Part shown: piece after piece, positions 1-5,378 of the stretch
How positions within the stretch are numbered: position 1 is the stretch's first letter
Layout: each line of letters begins with the position of its first letter
Assembly: GCA_030146295.1 (NCBI GenBank)
Contig: JASLCD010000171.1
Span: 1-22,063, forward strand
DNA: 22,063 nt
Source: Chryseobacterium sp.
GTDB lineage: Bacteria > Bacteroidota > Bacteroidia > Flavobacteriales > Weeksellaceae
Reading direction: 5' to 3'
Position numbers and translations under genes: made by a program
Notes under the pieces: generated by a model
What the model saw: the letters and a program-made list of their open reading frames with translations, nothing else
Database searches by the model: none
What the model was told of the DNA's origin: nothing

Positions 1-61
1 CTTCATTCTGCAATAAATCTCTGTTGTCCCAGATATTTTCAATAGTTTGTTGTAACGACAT
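1..61 (-). CDS. dapD: Probable tetrahydrodipicolinate N-succinyltransferase, N-terminal fragment
   Basis: Only the first 20 codons lie in the window; the gene continues past base 1. It starts with ATG at 61 and begins MSLQQTIENIWDNR, followed by DLLQNE. This looks like the amino end of flavobacterial DapD, which opens with a helix of the form LQxxIExxWDNRxLL. DapD transfers a succinyl group from succinyl-CoA to tetrahydrodipicolinate in lysine and diaminopimelate synthesis in the cytoplasm. A TAnnTTTG element lies 38 nt upstream, so the gene probably has its own promoter although it follows the methyltransferase-like gene on the same strand. The identification rests on 20 residues from memory of the family and should be treated as probable. 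Confidence 0.6.
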   Translation of the reverse strand, partial: MSLQQTIENIWDNRDLLQNE

Positions 62-98
62 GTTTCTTATTTAAATTAGTTTGAAAAATTATACCCGT

Positions 99-106
99 CA
101 AAGATA
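99..106 (-). promoter_or_regulatory. Putative Bacteroidota -7 promoter element for dapD
   Basis: Read on the minus strand the bases are TATCTTTG, an exact match to the Bacteroidota/Flavobacterium -7 consensus TAnnTTTG. It ends 38 nt before the dapD start codon. No -33 TTG at the usual 17-23 nt spacing is evident, so the call rests on the -7 element and its position. Confidence 0.45.
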
Positions 107-144
107 CAAAAAAGTTCAGCAAAACGGTTTTTAACGTTATGCTT

Positions 145-756
145 TTAATAAAGGCTCAGCATACGCTTGACCCTCTTTTTATAGGCGAGGTAAATTTGTC
201 CGTGTTCCTTCATCAAATACTCTTCTTCTAGCCGTATCTGAATCTGCATCAAAATGTTGCCAATCAAAAGAAAAGCAAGAGCAATTACAGTTGGTACAGC
301 AAGGAAAAAACCAACAAGGCTTATCGTCATTCCGAGGAATATAGGATTTCTTGAAAACCGGAATAATCCATGGGTTACCAATTCTGTTTTTGTTGTATTG
401 TCGATCCCGATCCGCCAGGAATTTTTCATTTGCAGCTGTGCTGTAAAGACCCAAATCAATGCAAGAACCATTAAAACAAATCCTGTGTACTGAACAGGAT
501 TATATTCCAGAAAACTGATTTTATAAGCGGAAGAAATAGATTCAGGAAAGAATAAGAGAAGGATCACATAGATCAACAACGAGAAAAGGATCAGTTTGAA
601 ATATACTCCTACAAGCGCATACGCTGAGTCATCTTCAGGAAGTACATTCGGGTTTTTACCAATCTGTCTGGCGACTTTATAACTGATTCCTAAAAAGGAA
701 ACGACAAAGAAAATAATGAAATAAAAGGGAATAAAGAATCTGATGAAATCTGTCAT
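145..756 (-). CDS. Isoprenylcysteine carboxyl methyltransferase (ICMT/PEMT)-like membrane protein
   Basis: This 203-residue protein is mostly hydrophobic, with about four or five membrane segments: one at residues 4-23, one near 50-70, one near 90-107 and a hairpin near 142-172. The C-terminal part carries the family signature: LVTHGLFRFSRNP at about 126-138, then a hydrophobic hairpin, then an EEEYL motif near 177-181 and a basic tail. In ICMT and phospholipid-methyltransferase relatives this region binds S-adenosylmethionine at the membrane surface. Bacterial members mostly have no proven substrate. I placed the start at the ATG at 756 because the longer frame, from 798, begins with TTG and adds a non-hydrophobic lead that does not look like the family. 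No partner gene reveals the substrate; dapD lies downstream but appears to have its own promoter. Confidence 0.75.
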   Translation of the reverse strand: MTDFIRFFIPFYFIIFFVVSFLGISYKVARQIGKNPNVLPEDDSAYALVGVYFKLILFSLLIYVILLLFFPESISSAYKISFLEYNPVQYTGFVLMVLALIWVFTAQLQMKNSWRIGIDNTTKTELVTHGLFRFSRNPIFLGMTISLVGFFLAVPTVIALAFLLIGNILMQIQIRLEEEYLMKEHGQIYLAYKKRVKRMLSLY

Positions 757-857
757 GATAAAAGTTTTTTGACAAATCTCGGGAGTTTCAGCATGCAATG
801 CTATTGCAATGAAAAGAAGTTTACTTTAATCACAGAATGTTTTCAATTGGCAATCTA

Positions 858-914
858 AGAATTCCTCTCCTTGGAGGAGTGGCGGGAATTCAAAGGTTTT
901 TTGACGAAGTGGTT
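858..914. repeat. Interspersed palindromic repeat-like element (type 1)
   Basis: This noncoding stretch holds a nested inverted repeat. GAATTCC (859-865) pairs with GGAATTC (885-891). Inside it, CTCC-TT-GGAG (867-876) forms a small hairpin. It is followed by a segment ending TTTTTTGACGAAGTGGTT. From memory, very similar blocks (CCTCC...GGAGG, GTGGC, AATTCAAAG, TTTTTGACGxxGTGG) recur between genes in many Chryseobacterium genomes. Only one copy is in this window, so the claim that it is interspersed is inferred. Confidence 0.45.
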
Positions 915-937
915 AAAGAATATTGCTATATAAGTTT

Positions 938-996
938 TGGCTAAAGCCAGTTGATTGCTTCCTTTTTATTGAACGGTCTAAAGCCCGTTCCTATTG
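938..996. repeat. Paired GGCTAAAGCC hairpin repeat (type 2), overlapping a gene end
   Basis: Two related hairpins with the same core lie 21 bases apart. TGGCT-AA-AGCCA is at 938-949. GAACGGTCTAAAGCCCGTTC is at 971-990, with stem GAACGG/CCGTTC, one T/C mismatch at 977/984 and an inner CT-AA-AG. The block ends CCTATTGAG. This matches my recollection of a common flavobacterial intergenic repeat. The second hairpin runs into the end of the DUF2255 gene, whose stop codon (978-980) lies inside it. Confidence 0.5.
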
Positions 997-1373
997 AGTT
1001 TCCAATCCAAAATAATAAACTCCATAGTTTTTGCTACATGTTTTTCCTGAATGATTCCTTTTGAATATGGAATATTATGATCACTGTTATATTTTGTCAG
1101 ATAAGCCTGATTAATTTCTTCAGTAAGATCATTGATATCATCCGGGATGAGGGCTTTTATAGAATAAATGCTTTCACCGCATTCAATTTCTCCAGCAGAA
1201 TTTTCTAAAAAGGTATTGTACCAGCTTCTTTCTGCGAGTCCCCAGGATCTTGCGAATATCCGGTTTTGGACCACAATCATCCATATTTCGAGAAACGCAG
1301 GTCTTTGATGTCCGGCTTTTATTCCGATAACCGTATGGTTTTGAATGTAATCTAGTGCTGTTCCTTTATTCAT
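978..1373 (-). CDS. DUF2255 family protein
   Basis: A 131-residue soluble protein. Residues 16-57 carry the DUF2255 signature: IGIKAGHQRPAFLEIW, then a short strand, then RIFARSWG and RSWYNTFLE. The family is a small beta-rich fold of unknown function, sometimes compared with flavin-reductase-like or nitroreductase-like folds; no activity is established. The start is an ATG at 1373 and the length is ordinary for the family. The C-terminal residues, roughly RNGL plus the stop, are encoded by a hairpin repeat (971-990), which suggests that the original gene end was replaced or extended when the repeat arrived. No operon partner is close: the next minus-strand gene upstream ends 109 nt away. Confidence 0.75.
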   Translation of the reverse strand: MNKGTALDYIQNHTVIGIKAGHQRPAFLEIWMIVVQNRIFARSWGLAERSWYNTFLENSAGEIECGESIYSIKALIPDDINDLTEEINQAYLTKYNSDHNIPYSKGIIQEKHVAKTMEFIILDWKLNRNGL

Positions 1374-1482
1374 TGTCTTAATTTTATGTAAAACTAAAAC
1401 ATGAAAACAAAAATGAAAACTTATTTATGCAGACTGTCAGAAATATGATGTAATGAGATGTTTTTCTGATGTGTGGTGTTTT

Positions 1483-1812
1483 TTAAAGCATCATTTTACC
1501 AAGCGCTGTCTGCAGACATTCTTTATAACTTCTGGCGACTGTAATTTTCACATCACCACAGATTAAATGGTTGTCTTCAAAAGAATCAATATGGGTCAGA
1601 TTGACAATGTATGAATTATGAACGCGCATAAATTCGTCCGGAAGGGTTTCTATGATGTCTTTAAGTGTTTTGTAGTAAATATATCTTTTATGGTCTGTGG
1701 TATGAACTTCTACGTAATTTCCGAGTCCTTTAATGACATGAATATCTCTAAAGAAAAGCTTAATCAGCTTTTTATCTGATTTAATGAACGCAAAAGTCCG
1801 ATTCTCTATCAT
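1483..1812 (-). CDS. Stand-alone LytTR-type DNA-binding protein
   Basis: A 109-residue protein that is almost entirely a LytTR DNA-binding domain. The key segments are RDIHVIKGLGNYVEVHTTD (about 22-40), the YKTLKDIIETLP helix (47-58), FMRVHNSYIVNLTHID (61-76) and a final strand VKITVARSY. LytTR proteins usually carry an N-terminal receiver domain phosphorylated by a LytS-type kinase; here there is none. The start is an ATG, and only 14 nt separate it from the preceding lipoprotein gene, so no receiver could have been lost in between. It is probably co-transcribed with the NlpC/P60 gene and may regulate cell-envelope genes, but that is only an inference from position. It could instead be constitutively active or respond through protein partners. 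Confidence 0.85.
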   Translation of the reverse strand: MIENRTFAFIKSDKKLIKLFFRDIHVIKGLGNYVEVHTTDHKRYIYYKTLKDIIETLPDEFMRVHNSYIVNLTHIDSFEDNHLICGDVKITVARSYKECLQTALGKMML

Positions 1813-1826
1813 TTCAATAAGACATT

Positions 1827-2405
1827 TTACAGCACTCTTTGAGCATGAAGGTAGGCCTTATTCCAGTATTTTTCGTTCAGGGAAGAAATGATCACTCCTT
1901 TTGAAGTAGAGGCATGAATAAACTTTACTTCTCCGTCAGGGCCAATATCATGAACAATTCCTACATGAGAGACTCTGCTTCCTCCTGCTGTTGCAAAAAA
2001 CAAAAGATCACCGGGTTTTACTTCTTTGATATCAATATTTTTCCCGGCTTCAGCCTGATCAGAAGATCTTCTTGGAAGGTTAAAATCATTTTCTTCAAAT
2101 ACTTTTACGGTAAATCCGGAGCAGTCAAATCCTGATGAGGTATTTCCTCCAAATTTATAAGGGGTTCCGATGTATTTTTCAGCATCTTTCAGTATATCAT
2201 TGATTGATCTTGATACGCTGCCACCAAATTTTGAATCCAGTTTTCTGAGATTCTCAGATTTCGCCACCGTTTTCGTATTTGTTTTTTTACTTCCGGAAAC
2301 ATTTTTAGAGGATCCGCAGGACACTACAAAAGCAGATGCAATCAGTAAAACAGACAACTGCTTTATTCTTATTTTTTTTTCAAATAATCCCAATTCCATA
2401 TTCAT
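1827..2405 (-). CDS. NlpC/P60 family lipoprotein, probable peptidoglycan endopeptidase
   Basis: A 192-residue protein with a lipoprotein signal: a basic start, the hydrophobic stretch LSVLLIASAFVVSC and the lipid-attachment Cys at residue 30. A Ser/Lys/Thr-rich linker of about 35 residues follows. The NlpC/P60 papain-like domain covers about 68-192. The catalytic Cys95 sits in GFDCSGF, the catalytic His147 in RVSHVGI, and the third polar residue is probably His164 in FIHAS. Enzymes of this family cut peptide stems of peptidoglycan, often between D-iso-Glu and the diamino acid. The domain appears complete and active. The protein would sit on a membrane facing the periplasm. It is the first gene of a likely two-gene unit with the LytTR protein, and a -7-type element lies 31 nt upstream. 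Confidence 0.9.
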   Translation of the reverse strand: MNMELGLFEKKIRIKQLSVLLIASAFVVSCGSSKNVSGSKKTNTKTVAKSENLRKLDSKFGGSVSRSINDILKDAEKYIGTPYKFGGNTSSGFDCSGFTVKVFEENDFNLPRRSSDQAEAGKNIDIKEVKPGDLLFFATAGGSRVSHVGIVHDIGPDGEVKFIHASTSKGVIISSLNEKYWNKAYLHAQRVL

Positions 2406-2436
2406 CTGATTTATACTCGGTTAAGTAATTCTTCAA

Positions 2437-2444
2437 CAAATATA
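2437..2444 (-). promoter_or_regulatory. Putative -7 element for the NlpC/P60 gene
   Basis: The minus strand reads TATATTTG, an exact TAnnTTTG match, 31 nt before the ATG at 2405. The surrounding 2406-2500 is very AT-rich. A -33 TTG at the standard distance is not evident. Confidence 0.45.
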
Positions 2445-2528
2445 CATTTTATATTTCAATTATGATATAACTATACTACAACTATATTATAAATATATGT
2501 TAAAATTTTATTTTCCGGTATTTATTGG

Positions 2529-2536
2529 TATATTTG
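2529..2536 (+). promoter_or_regulatory. Putative -7 element for the gene at 2554
   Basis: TATATTTG is an exact TAnnTTTG match ending 17 nt before the ATG at 2554. It lies inside the longer reading frame that could start at 2497, which supports 2554 as the true start. The resulting leader would be very short. Confidence 0.45.
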
Positions 2537-2553
2537 GTTTCTATTTTGAAAAT

Positions 2554-3192
2554 ATGGCAACATATGAAAGTCTCATCAAGATCACGGGAGCTGTAGGCGA
2601 CCTTGTATTTTATAATCTGAACGGTAAGAATGTGGTTCGGAAAAAAAGCGGGTTCAATAAAACGGCTTTTAAAAAGAGTCCGTCGTATGAGAAAGTGCGG
2701 CAAAACAGTTCGGAATTCGGGCACTGCTCCAAAATCGGAAAGATTATCAGGAATACTCTGGAACTCTACATCAAAAAAGCAGGTGATCCCCTCCTCTACC
2801 AGAAATTTGCAAAGGTTATGACAGCGATCAAAGACCAGGATGTGGTTTCAGAAAGGGGAAAACGAACGGTTGAAAATGGATTAAAGACTGAAGAAGGAAG
2901 AAAGCTTCTGAGAGAATTTCAGCTGGGTACGATCCATAATGTTTCGGGGTGTATCAGAATTCAGGATCAGACCCTCTATAAAAGTGATGGAGATATTTCT
3001 GACAAAGCTGTACTCTTCACAATACAATTGGATTCTGAAAACTACAGGACCGCGTATGCTGAAGAAACAATCAGCTGGAAACAGCAGCAGGAAATACCTT
3101 TAAAAAAATATTTTTCAGAAAATGATCTTCTCCTTTATTTTATAGTGCTGAAGGATGATCATGACGAGATAACCCATATGGGATTTGTTTAA
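2554..3192 (+). CDS. Conserved Bacteroidota protein of unknown function
   Basis: A 212-residue protein beginning MATYESLIKITGAVGDLVFY, followed by NLNGKNVVRKKSG and later RQNSSEFGHCSKIGKIIR. I recognise this as a divergent member of a Bacteroidota family of hypothetical proteins that share GxxGDxxFY, a VRxK segment, an RxNxSEFG motif and SxRGKR; no function is known. There is no signal peptide or membrane segment when read from 2554. The upstream in-frame ATG at 2497 would add a 19-residue hydrophobic lead, but a promoter-like element falls within that stretch, so I prefer 2554. The N-terminal half is Lys/Arg-rich; the C-terminal half (about 130-212) looks like a beta-strand domain. It is convergent with the lipoprotein gene and shares a terminator with it. 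Confidence 0.75.
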   Translation: MATYESLIKITGAVGDLVFYNLNGKNVVRKKSGFNKTAFKKSPSYEKVRQNSSEFGHCSKIGKIIRNTLELYIKKAGDPLLYQKFAKVMTAIKDQDVVSERGKRTVENGLKTEEGRKLLREFQLGTIHNVSGCIRIQDQTLYKSDGDISDKAVLFTIQLDSENYRTAYAEETISWKQQQEIPLKKYFSENDLLLYFIVLKDDHDEITHMGFV

Positions 3193-3197
3193 ATAAA

Positions 3198-3230
3198 AAA
3201 GTCTGCAGTAGATTCTGCAGACTTTCTTGT
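3198..3230. terminator. Bidirectional hairpin terminator
   Basis: AAAGTCTGCAG (3198-3208) and CTGCAGACTTT (3215-3225) form a perfect 11-bp stem with the loop TAGATT. A T-rich tail follows on the plus strand and an A-run precedes it, giving a U-tail on the minus strand too. It lies between the convergent genes ending at 3192 and 3232. Confidence 0.88.
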
Positions 3231-3231
3231 T

Positions 3232-3600
3232 TTATTTCTTTTCTCCTTTCCAGGTGCCCGATTTTGGAGGCGTAGGAATGGAATTGGACCAGTTTCCGTT
3301 TGCTTTCTTTTCCGTAGTTAACGTTCCTTTGAAATCTCCTTGTGAAGGAAGTCCTACTCTTGCATTAAGATCTCCTGTCTCACTTAAATTTCCGGTAATA
3401 CTATAGTTTTCATTATTAACATCGGAATGCATTGTTCCTACCACTTTACCACTCTTATCTACCACGAAGTTCCAAACTCCTTTATCATTTCCTTCATAAG
3501 AACCAGACCATGTTCCTACATAATCATAGATGGTATCATCATTAGAGCTGCAGCCGATAAATAAAAACGCCGTTAATAAAAGTAAAAAAAGTTTCTTCAT
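3232..3600 (-). CDS. Small lipoprotein of unknown function
   Basis: A 122-residue protein with a clear lipoprotein signal: MKKLFLLLLTAFLFIGC, with the acylated Cys at residue 17, followed by SSNDD. The mature part is rich in Gly, Thr, Trp and Asn with repeated short strands (YVGTWSGSYEG, GVWNFVVDKSGKVVGT, GNLSETGDLNARVG, FKGTLTTEK, SGTWKGEKK). This resembles a small lipocalin-like or meander beta-barrel of the kind found in many flavobacterial lipoproteins. I know no function. The start is the ATG at 3600; a longer in-frame GTG start at 3669 would put 23 charged residues ahead of the signal peptide and is unlikely. The acidic residues after the Cys may favour surface export, as in other Bacteroidota lipoproteins, but this is an inference. 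Confidence 0.8.
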   Translation of the reverse strand: MKKLFLLLLTAFLFIGCSSNDDTIYDYVGTWSGSYEGNDKGVWNFVVDKSGKVVGTMHSDVNNENYSITGNLSETGDLNARVGLPSQGDFKGTLTTEKKANGNWSNSIPTPPKSGTWKGEKK

Positions 3601-3989
3601 AGTTTCAGTAGTTTTATAACCTAAAATCCTGTTATTCTCAATGTACATACCTTCTAAAAGTTCCGTCACAGAGAATAGTGCTTAATATTTATTATTTTTT
3701 TTGTTCCGTGCAAATCTACTAATTTTTTCATTCAAATTATCTGAATTTTAATTAGCACCCAATATGTTTGTTAAAAAACAACATATTTTGGCTAAAATAC
3801 AAATATTTTTCAAACAAATACTAGGTGTATCCTTTTTGAATTATTTGAAAAAGAAGATTCTCAAAACCAGACATTCATCTATTCAATAGTTGTTTACAAT
3901 TAGTTTATATGAGATTTAAAGGGATTTCTATATCTATTTTAAATATATTTCCTATTTTAGTGAAAAATTTAACCTTTTCAAAAAATAAC
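3601..3989. other. Divergent intergenic region, AT-rich, no gene seen
   Basis: These 389 bases separate the minus-strand lipoprotein and the plus-strand VGINT gene. On the minus strand TAGATTTG (3711-3718) is an exact -7-type match, about 110 nt before the lipoprotein start. On the plus strand, TAGTTTAT near 3902 is only a partial match. No convincing small ORF, RNA fold or repeat stands out. The short frames open here have no start plus signature that I could support. Confidence 0.6.
3711..3718 (-). promoter_or_regulatory. Possible -7 element for the small lipoprotein gene
   Basis: The minus strand reads TAGATTTG (TAnnTTTG), with a TTTG 14 nt further upstream, which is shorter than the usual spacing. 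It would give a leader of roughly 100 nt. Confidence 0.3.
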
Positions 3990-4673
3990 ATGAAAACAAA
4001 AACATTCTTTTTGGCAGCAATTGCTTTTTGTGGGAGCTTAGAAGCACAGGTAGGGATTAATACCGACACTCCTACTCAAACGTTGGATGTAAATGGTCTG
4101 GTAAGAGTAAGAGGACTTTCAAATGCTGAAAAAAAAATTGTTGCAGCGGATGCACAAGGGGTTTTAACACTTATATCTCCTGAAGAAATTTTTGCCCCGA
4201 AAGCACTCTTAAACACCTCTATGTCGCCTACTGAACAAAGACTGACTATTTATGAGGGAAAATGCTTTCAACCTATTGATAATGCCTCTTCCTGTACGGT
4301 GTCTATCAATCATTATACATCTTGTGCAGGATTCAGTAATCCTGTAGATACCCAAATTGTAGTGGGACAAGGAATCAATACAAGTAACGGACAGTTTTTA
4401 GGAACCTGGACTGCCCGATATATTGATAATAAAGGGTTTTCTGCTGCTGCACCTGTAGCCAATCAAACAGCACCTGATTATCCCAGAATTTCTTATCCAA
4501 GTACCAACCTAGTCAACTATTTAGGAAGTGGTAACTTTGCCGGCCAATGTAATACCGATATCGTAACCACTATTAACCAGACTACAGGAGATATAAAAGT
4601 AGAGTCTGTAAAGCGAAGCATGTATGCACATCTTGTATACCTCATTAATATTGCCCGCTCCAGATCTTTATAA
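3990..4673 (+). CDS. Exported VGINT/TLDVNG-type protein, function unknown
   Basis: A 227-residue exported protein. MKTKTFFLAAIAFCGSLEAQ is a signal peptide, probably cleaved before or near VGIN. The mature protein opens with VGINTDTPTQTLDVNGLVRVRG, a signature shared by many Bacteroidota secreted proteins whose N-terminus resembles a trimeric fibre or tail-spike collar motif. The middle and end are strand-rich, with several Cys residues (GKCFQ, SSCTV, TSCAG, GQCNT) that could form disulfides. I see no conserved enzyme motif and no type IX secretion C-terminal domain. The start is set at the ATG at 3990, because the upstream in-frame ATG (3909) would place 27 residues before the signal peptide. 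A strong terminator follows. It may be a surface or matrix protein; this is not proven. Confidence 0.75.
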   Translation: MKTKTFFLAAIAFCGSLEAQVGINTDTPTQTLDVNGLVRVRGLSNAEKKIVAADAQGVLTLISPEEIFAPKALLNTSMSPTEQRLTIYEGKCFQPIDNASSCTVSINHYTSCAGFSNPVDTQIVVGQGINTSNGQFLGTWTARYIDNKGFSAAAPVANQTAPDYPRISYPSTNLVNYLGSGNFAGQCNTDIVTTINQTTGDIKVESVKRSMYAHLVYLINIARSRSL

Positions 4674-4698
4674 TAGTCGATATTTGATTTCAAAAAGG

Positions 4699-4730
4699 CA
4701 GCCACAATTCAATTGTGGCTGTTTTTGTTT
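4699..4730. terminator. Bidirectional hairpin terminator
   Basis: CAGCCACAATT and AATTGTGGCTG (4699-4721) form a near-perfect palindrome around a single C, followed by TTTTTG and a further T-run on the plus strand. On the minus strand the stem is followed by CCTTTTTG. It therefore ends the VGINT gene on the plus strand and can also end the GG-leader peptide gene on the minus strand. Confidence 0.85.
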
Positions 4731-4769
4731 TTTACTCGATAAATTCCTTCTTTGCAGAGGGCTTATCAT

Positions 4770-4943
4770 TTATTTTTTATTGGGAACGCATTCACATGAA
4801 CAATCATGCAGATCCTGCATATCATCGCAAACACCTACTGATAAACATTCATAGTGAAATCCAATTTTACATTGAGGAACCGGAGTTGCTCCACCTTTTA
4901 CCGATTTTAATTGATCTCTTGAGATTTTTCTTAAATTTTTCAT
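4770..4943 (-). CDS. Bacteriocin-like double-glycine leader peptide, Cys-rich
   Basis: This 57-residue frame, ATG at 4943 and TAA at 4770-4772, begins MKNLRKISRDQLKSVKGG, a leader ending in Gly-Gly at residues 17-18. The core that follows starts ATPVPQCKIG and holds six Cys at 25, 33, 39, 48, 50 and 52, the last three as CSCEC. The leader pattern (M-K-N-L-x-K-[IL]-S-R-x-x-L-K-x-[IV]-x-G-G) is that of the 'bacteriocin-like protein' group common in Chryseobacterium. In such systems the leader is cut after GG by a C39 peptidase domain of an ABC exporter. No exporter or modification enzyme lies in the window, so maturation would depend on genes elsewhere. The 3' side shares a bidirectional terminator with the VGINT gene. 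The core's activity is unknown; antimicrobial, signalling or structural roles are all possible. Confidence 0.82.
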   Translation of the reverse strand: MKNLRKISRDQLKSVKGGATPVPQCKIGFHYECLSVGVCDDMQDLHDCSCECVPNKK

Positions 4944-5067
4944 GGTTCAAATATTTTAATTCGGTGTTAATATAGCAATATTCCCGACACTATGAATTAA
5001 AGCCACCTGCTTTTATTTATTTTTTCAAATACTATAGGAATGAAGTCCGGAAGATCATTGAATTAAT

Positions 5068-5075
5068 TATATTTG
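5068..5075 (+). promoter_or_regulatory. Putative -7 element for the gene at 5093
   Basis: TATATTTG is an exact TAnnTTTG match ending 17 nt before the ATG at 5093, the same spacing as for the gene at 2554. No -33 element at the normal distance is obvious. Confidence 0.45.
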
Positions 5076-5092
5076 GATTAAATAGTAATATT

Positions 5093-5353
5093 ATGAAAGT
5101 AGTTTTTCTGTCAGATGATTTAAAGGAAATTGACATTACCATTCCAGCAGTTGAATTTGAAATGCTTCCGGTAGTCGGTGACTGGGTCAACATAGAATCT
5201 TATGCAGATGAAATCCAGTGGCAGGAAATAGAAAAGTATTTATACTCAATCAATAAACTGGCTTTTGGAATGATTAATGGAAGAACCTGGACCAGAGAAG
5301 ACAATGAAAATATCCTCTATGCTCATTTAACATTCAGCTCGCTTGATGAATAA
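5093..5353 (+). CDS. Hypothetical protein, 86 residues
   Basis: A small acidic, soluble protein starting MKVVFLSDDLKEIDITIP and ending in SSLDE. It has no signal peptide, membrane segment or motif that I recognise. The pattern suggests two or three N-terminal strands (VVFLSDD, EIDITIP, GDWVNIES) followed by a helix (WQEIEKYLYSINKLAFGM) and a final strand (NILYAHLTFSS), a compact alpha/beta fold. Codon use and base composition match the neighbours, and the good -7 element plus the ATG start support a real gene. It is convergent with the sugar permease gene, 25 nt apart, with no strong terminator visible in the gap. Confidence 0.65.
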   Translation: MKVVFLSDDLKEIDITIPAVEFEMLPVVGDWVNIESYADEIQWQEIEKYLYSINKLAFGMINGRTWTREDNENILYAHLTFSSLDE

Positions 5354-5378
5354 ATAATAACGCGTATTACTTTTAAAA

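Noticed and set aside
757..798. TTG start of the methyltransferase-like gene at 798
   Set aside because: It adds a polar 14-residue lead before the first membrane segment, whereas the ATG at 756 begins directly before it.
3601..3669. Upstream extension of the small lipoprotein from a GTG at 3669
   Set aside because: It would place charged residues ahead of a complete lipoprotein signal peptide.
3990..4673. Tail-fibre or phage protein because of the GINTDTP and TLDVNG motif
   Set aside because: The motif is shared by many ordinary Bacteroidota secreted proteins, a signal peptide is present, and no other phage gene lies nearby.
4715..4975. Plus-strand ORF covering the GG-leader region
   Set aside because: Its codons have no protein-like signature, and the minus strand carries the clear leader peptide in the same place.
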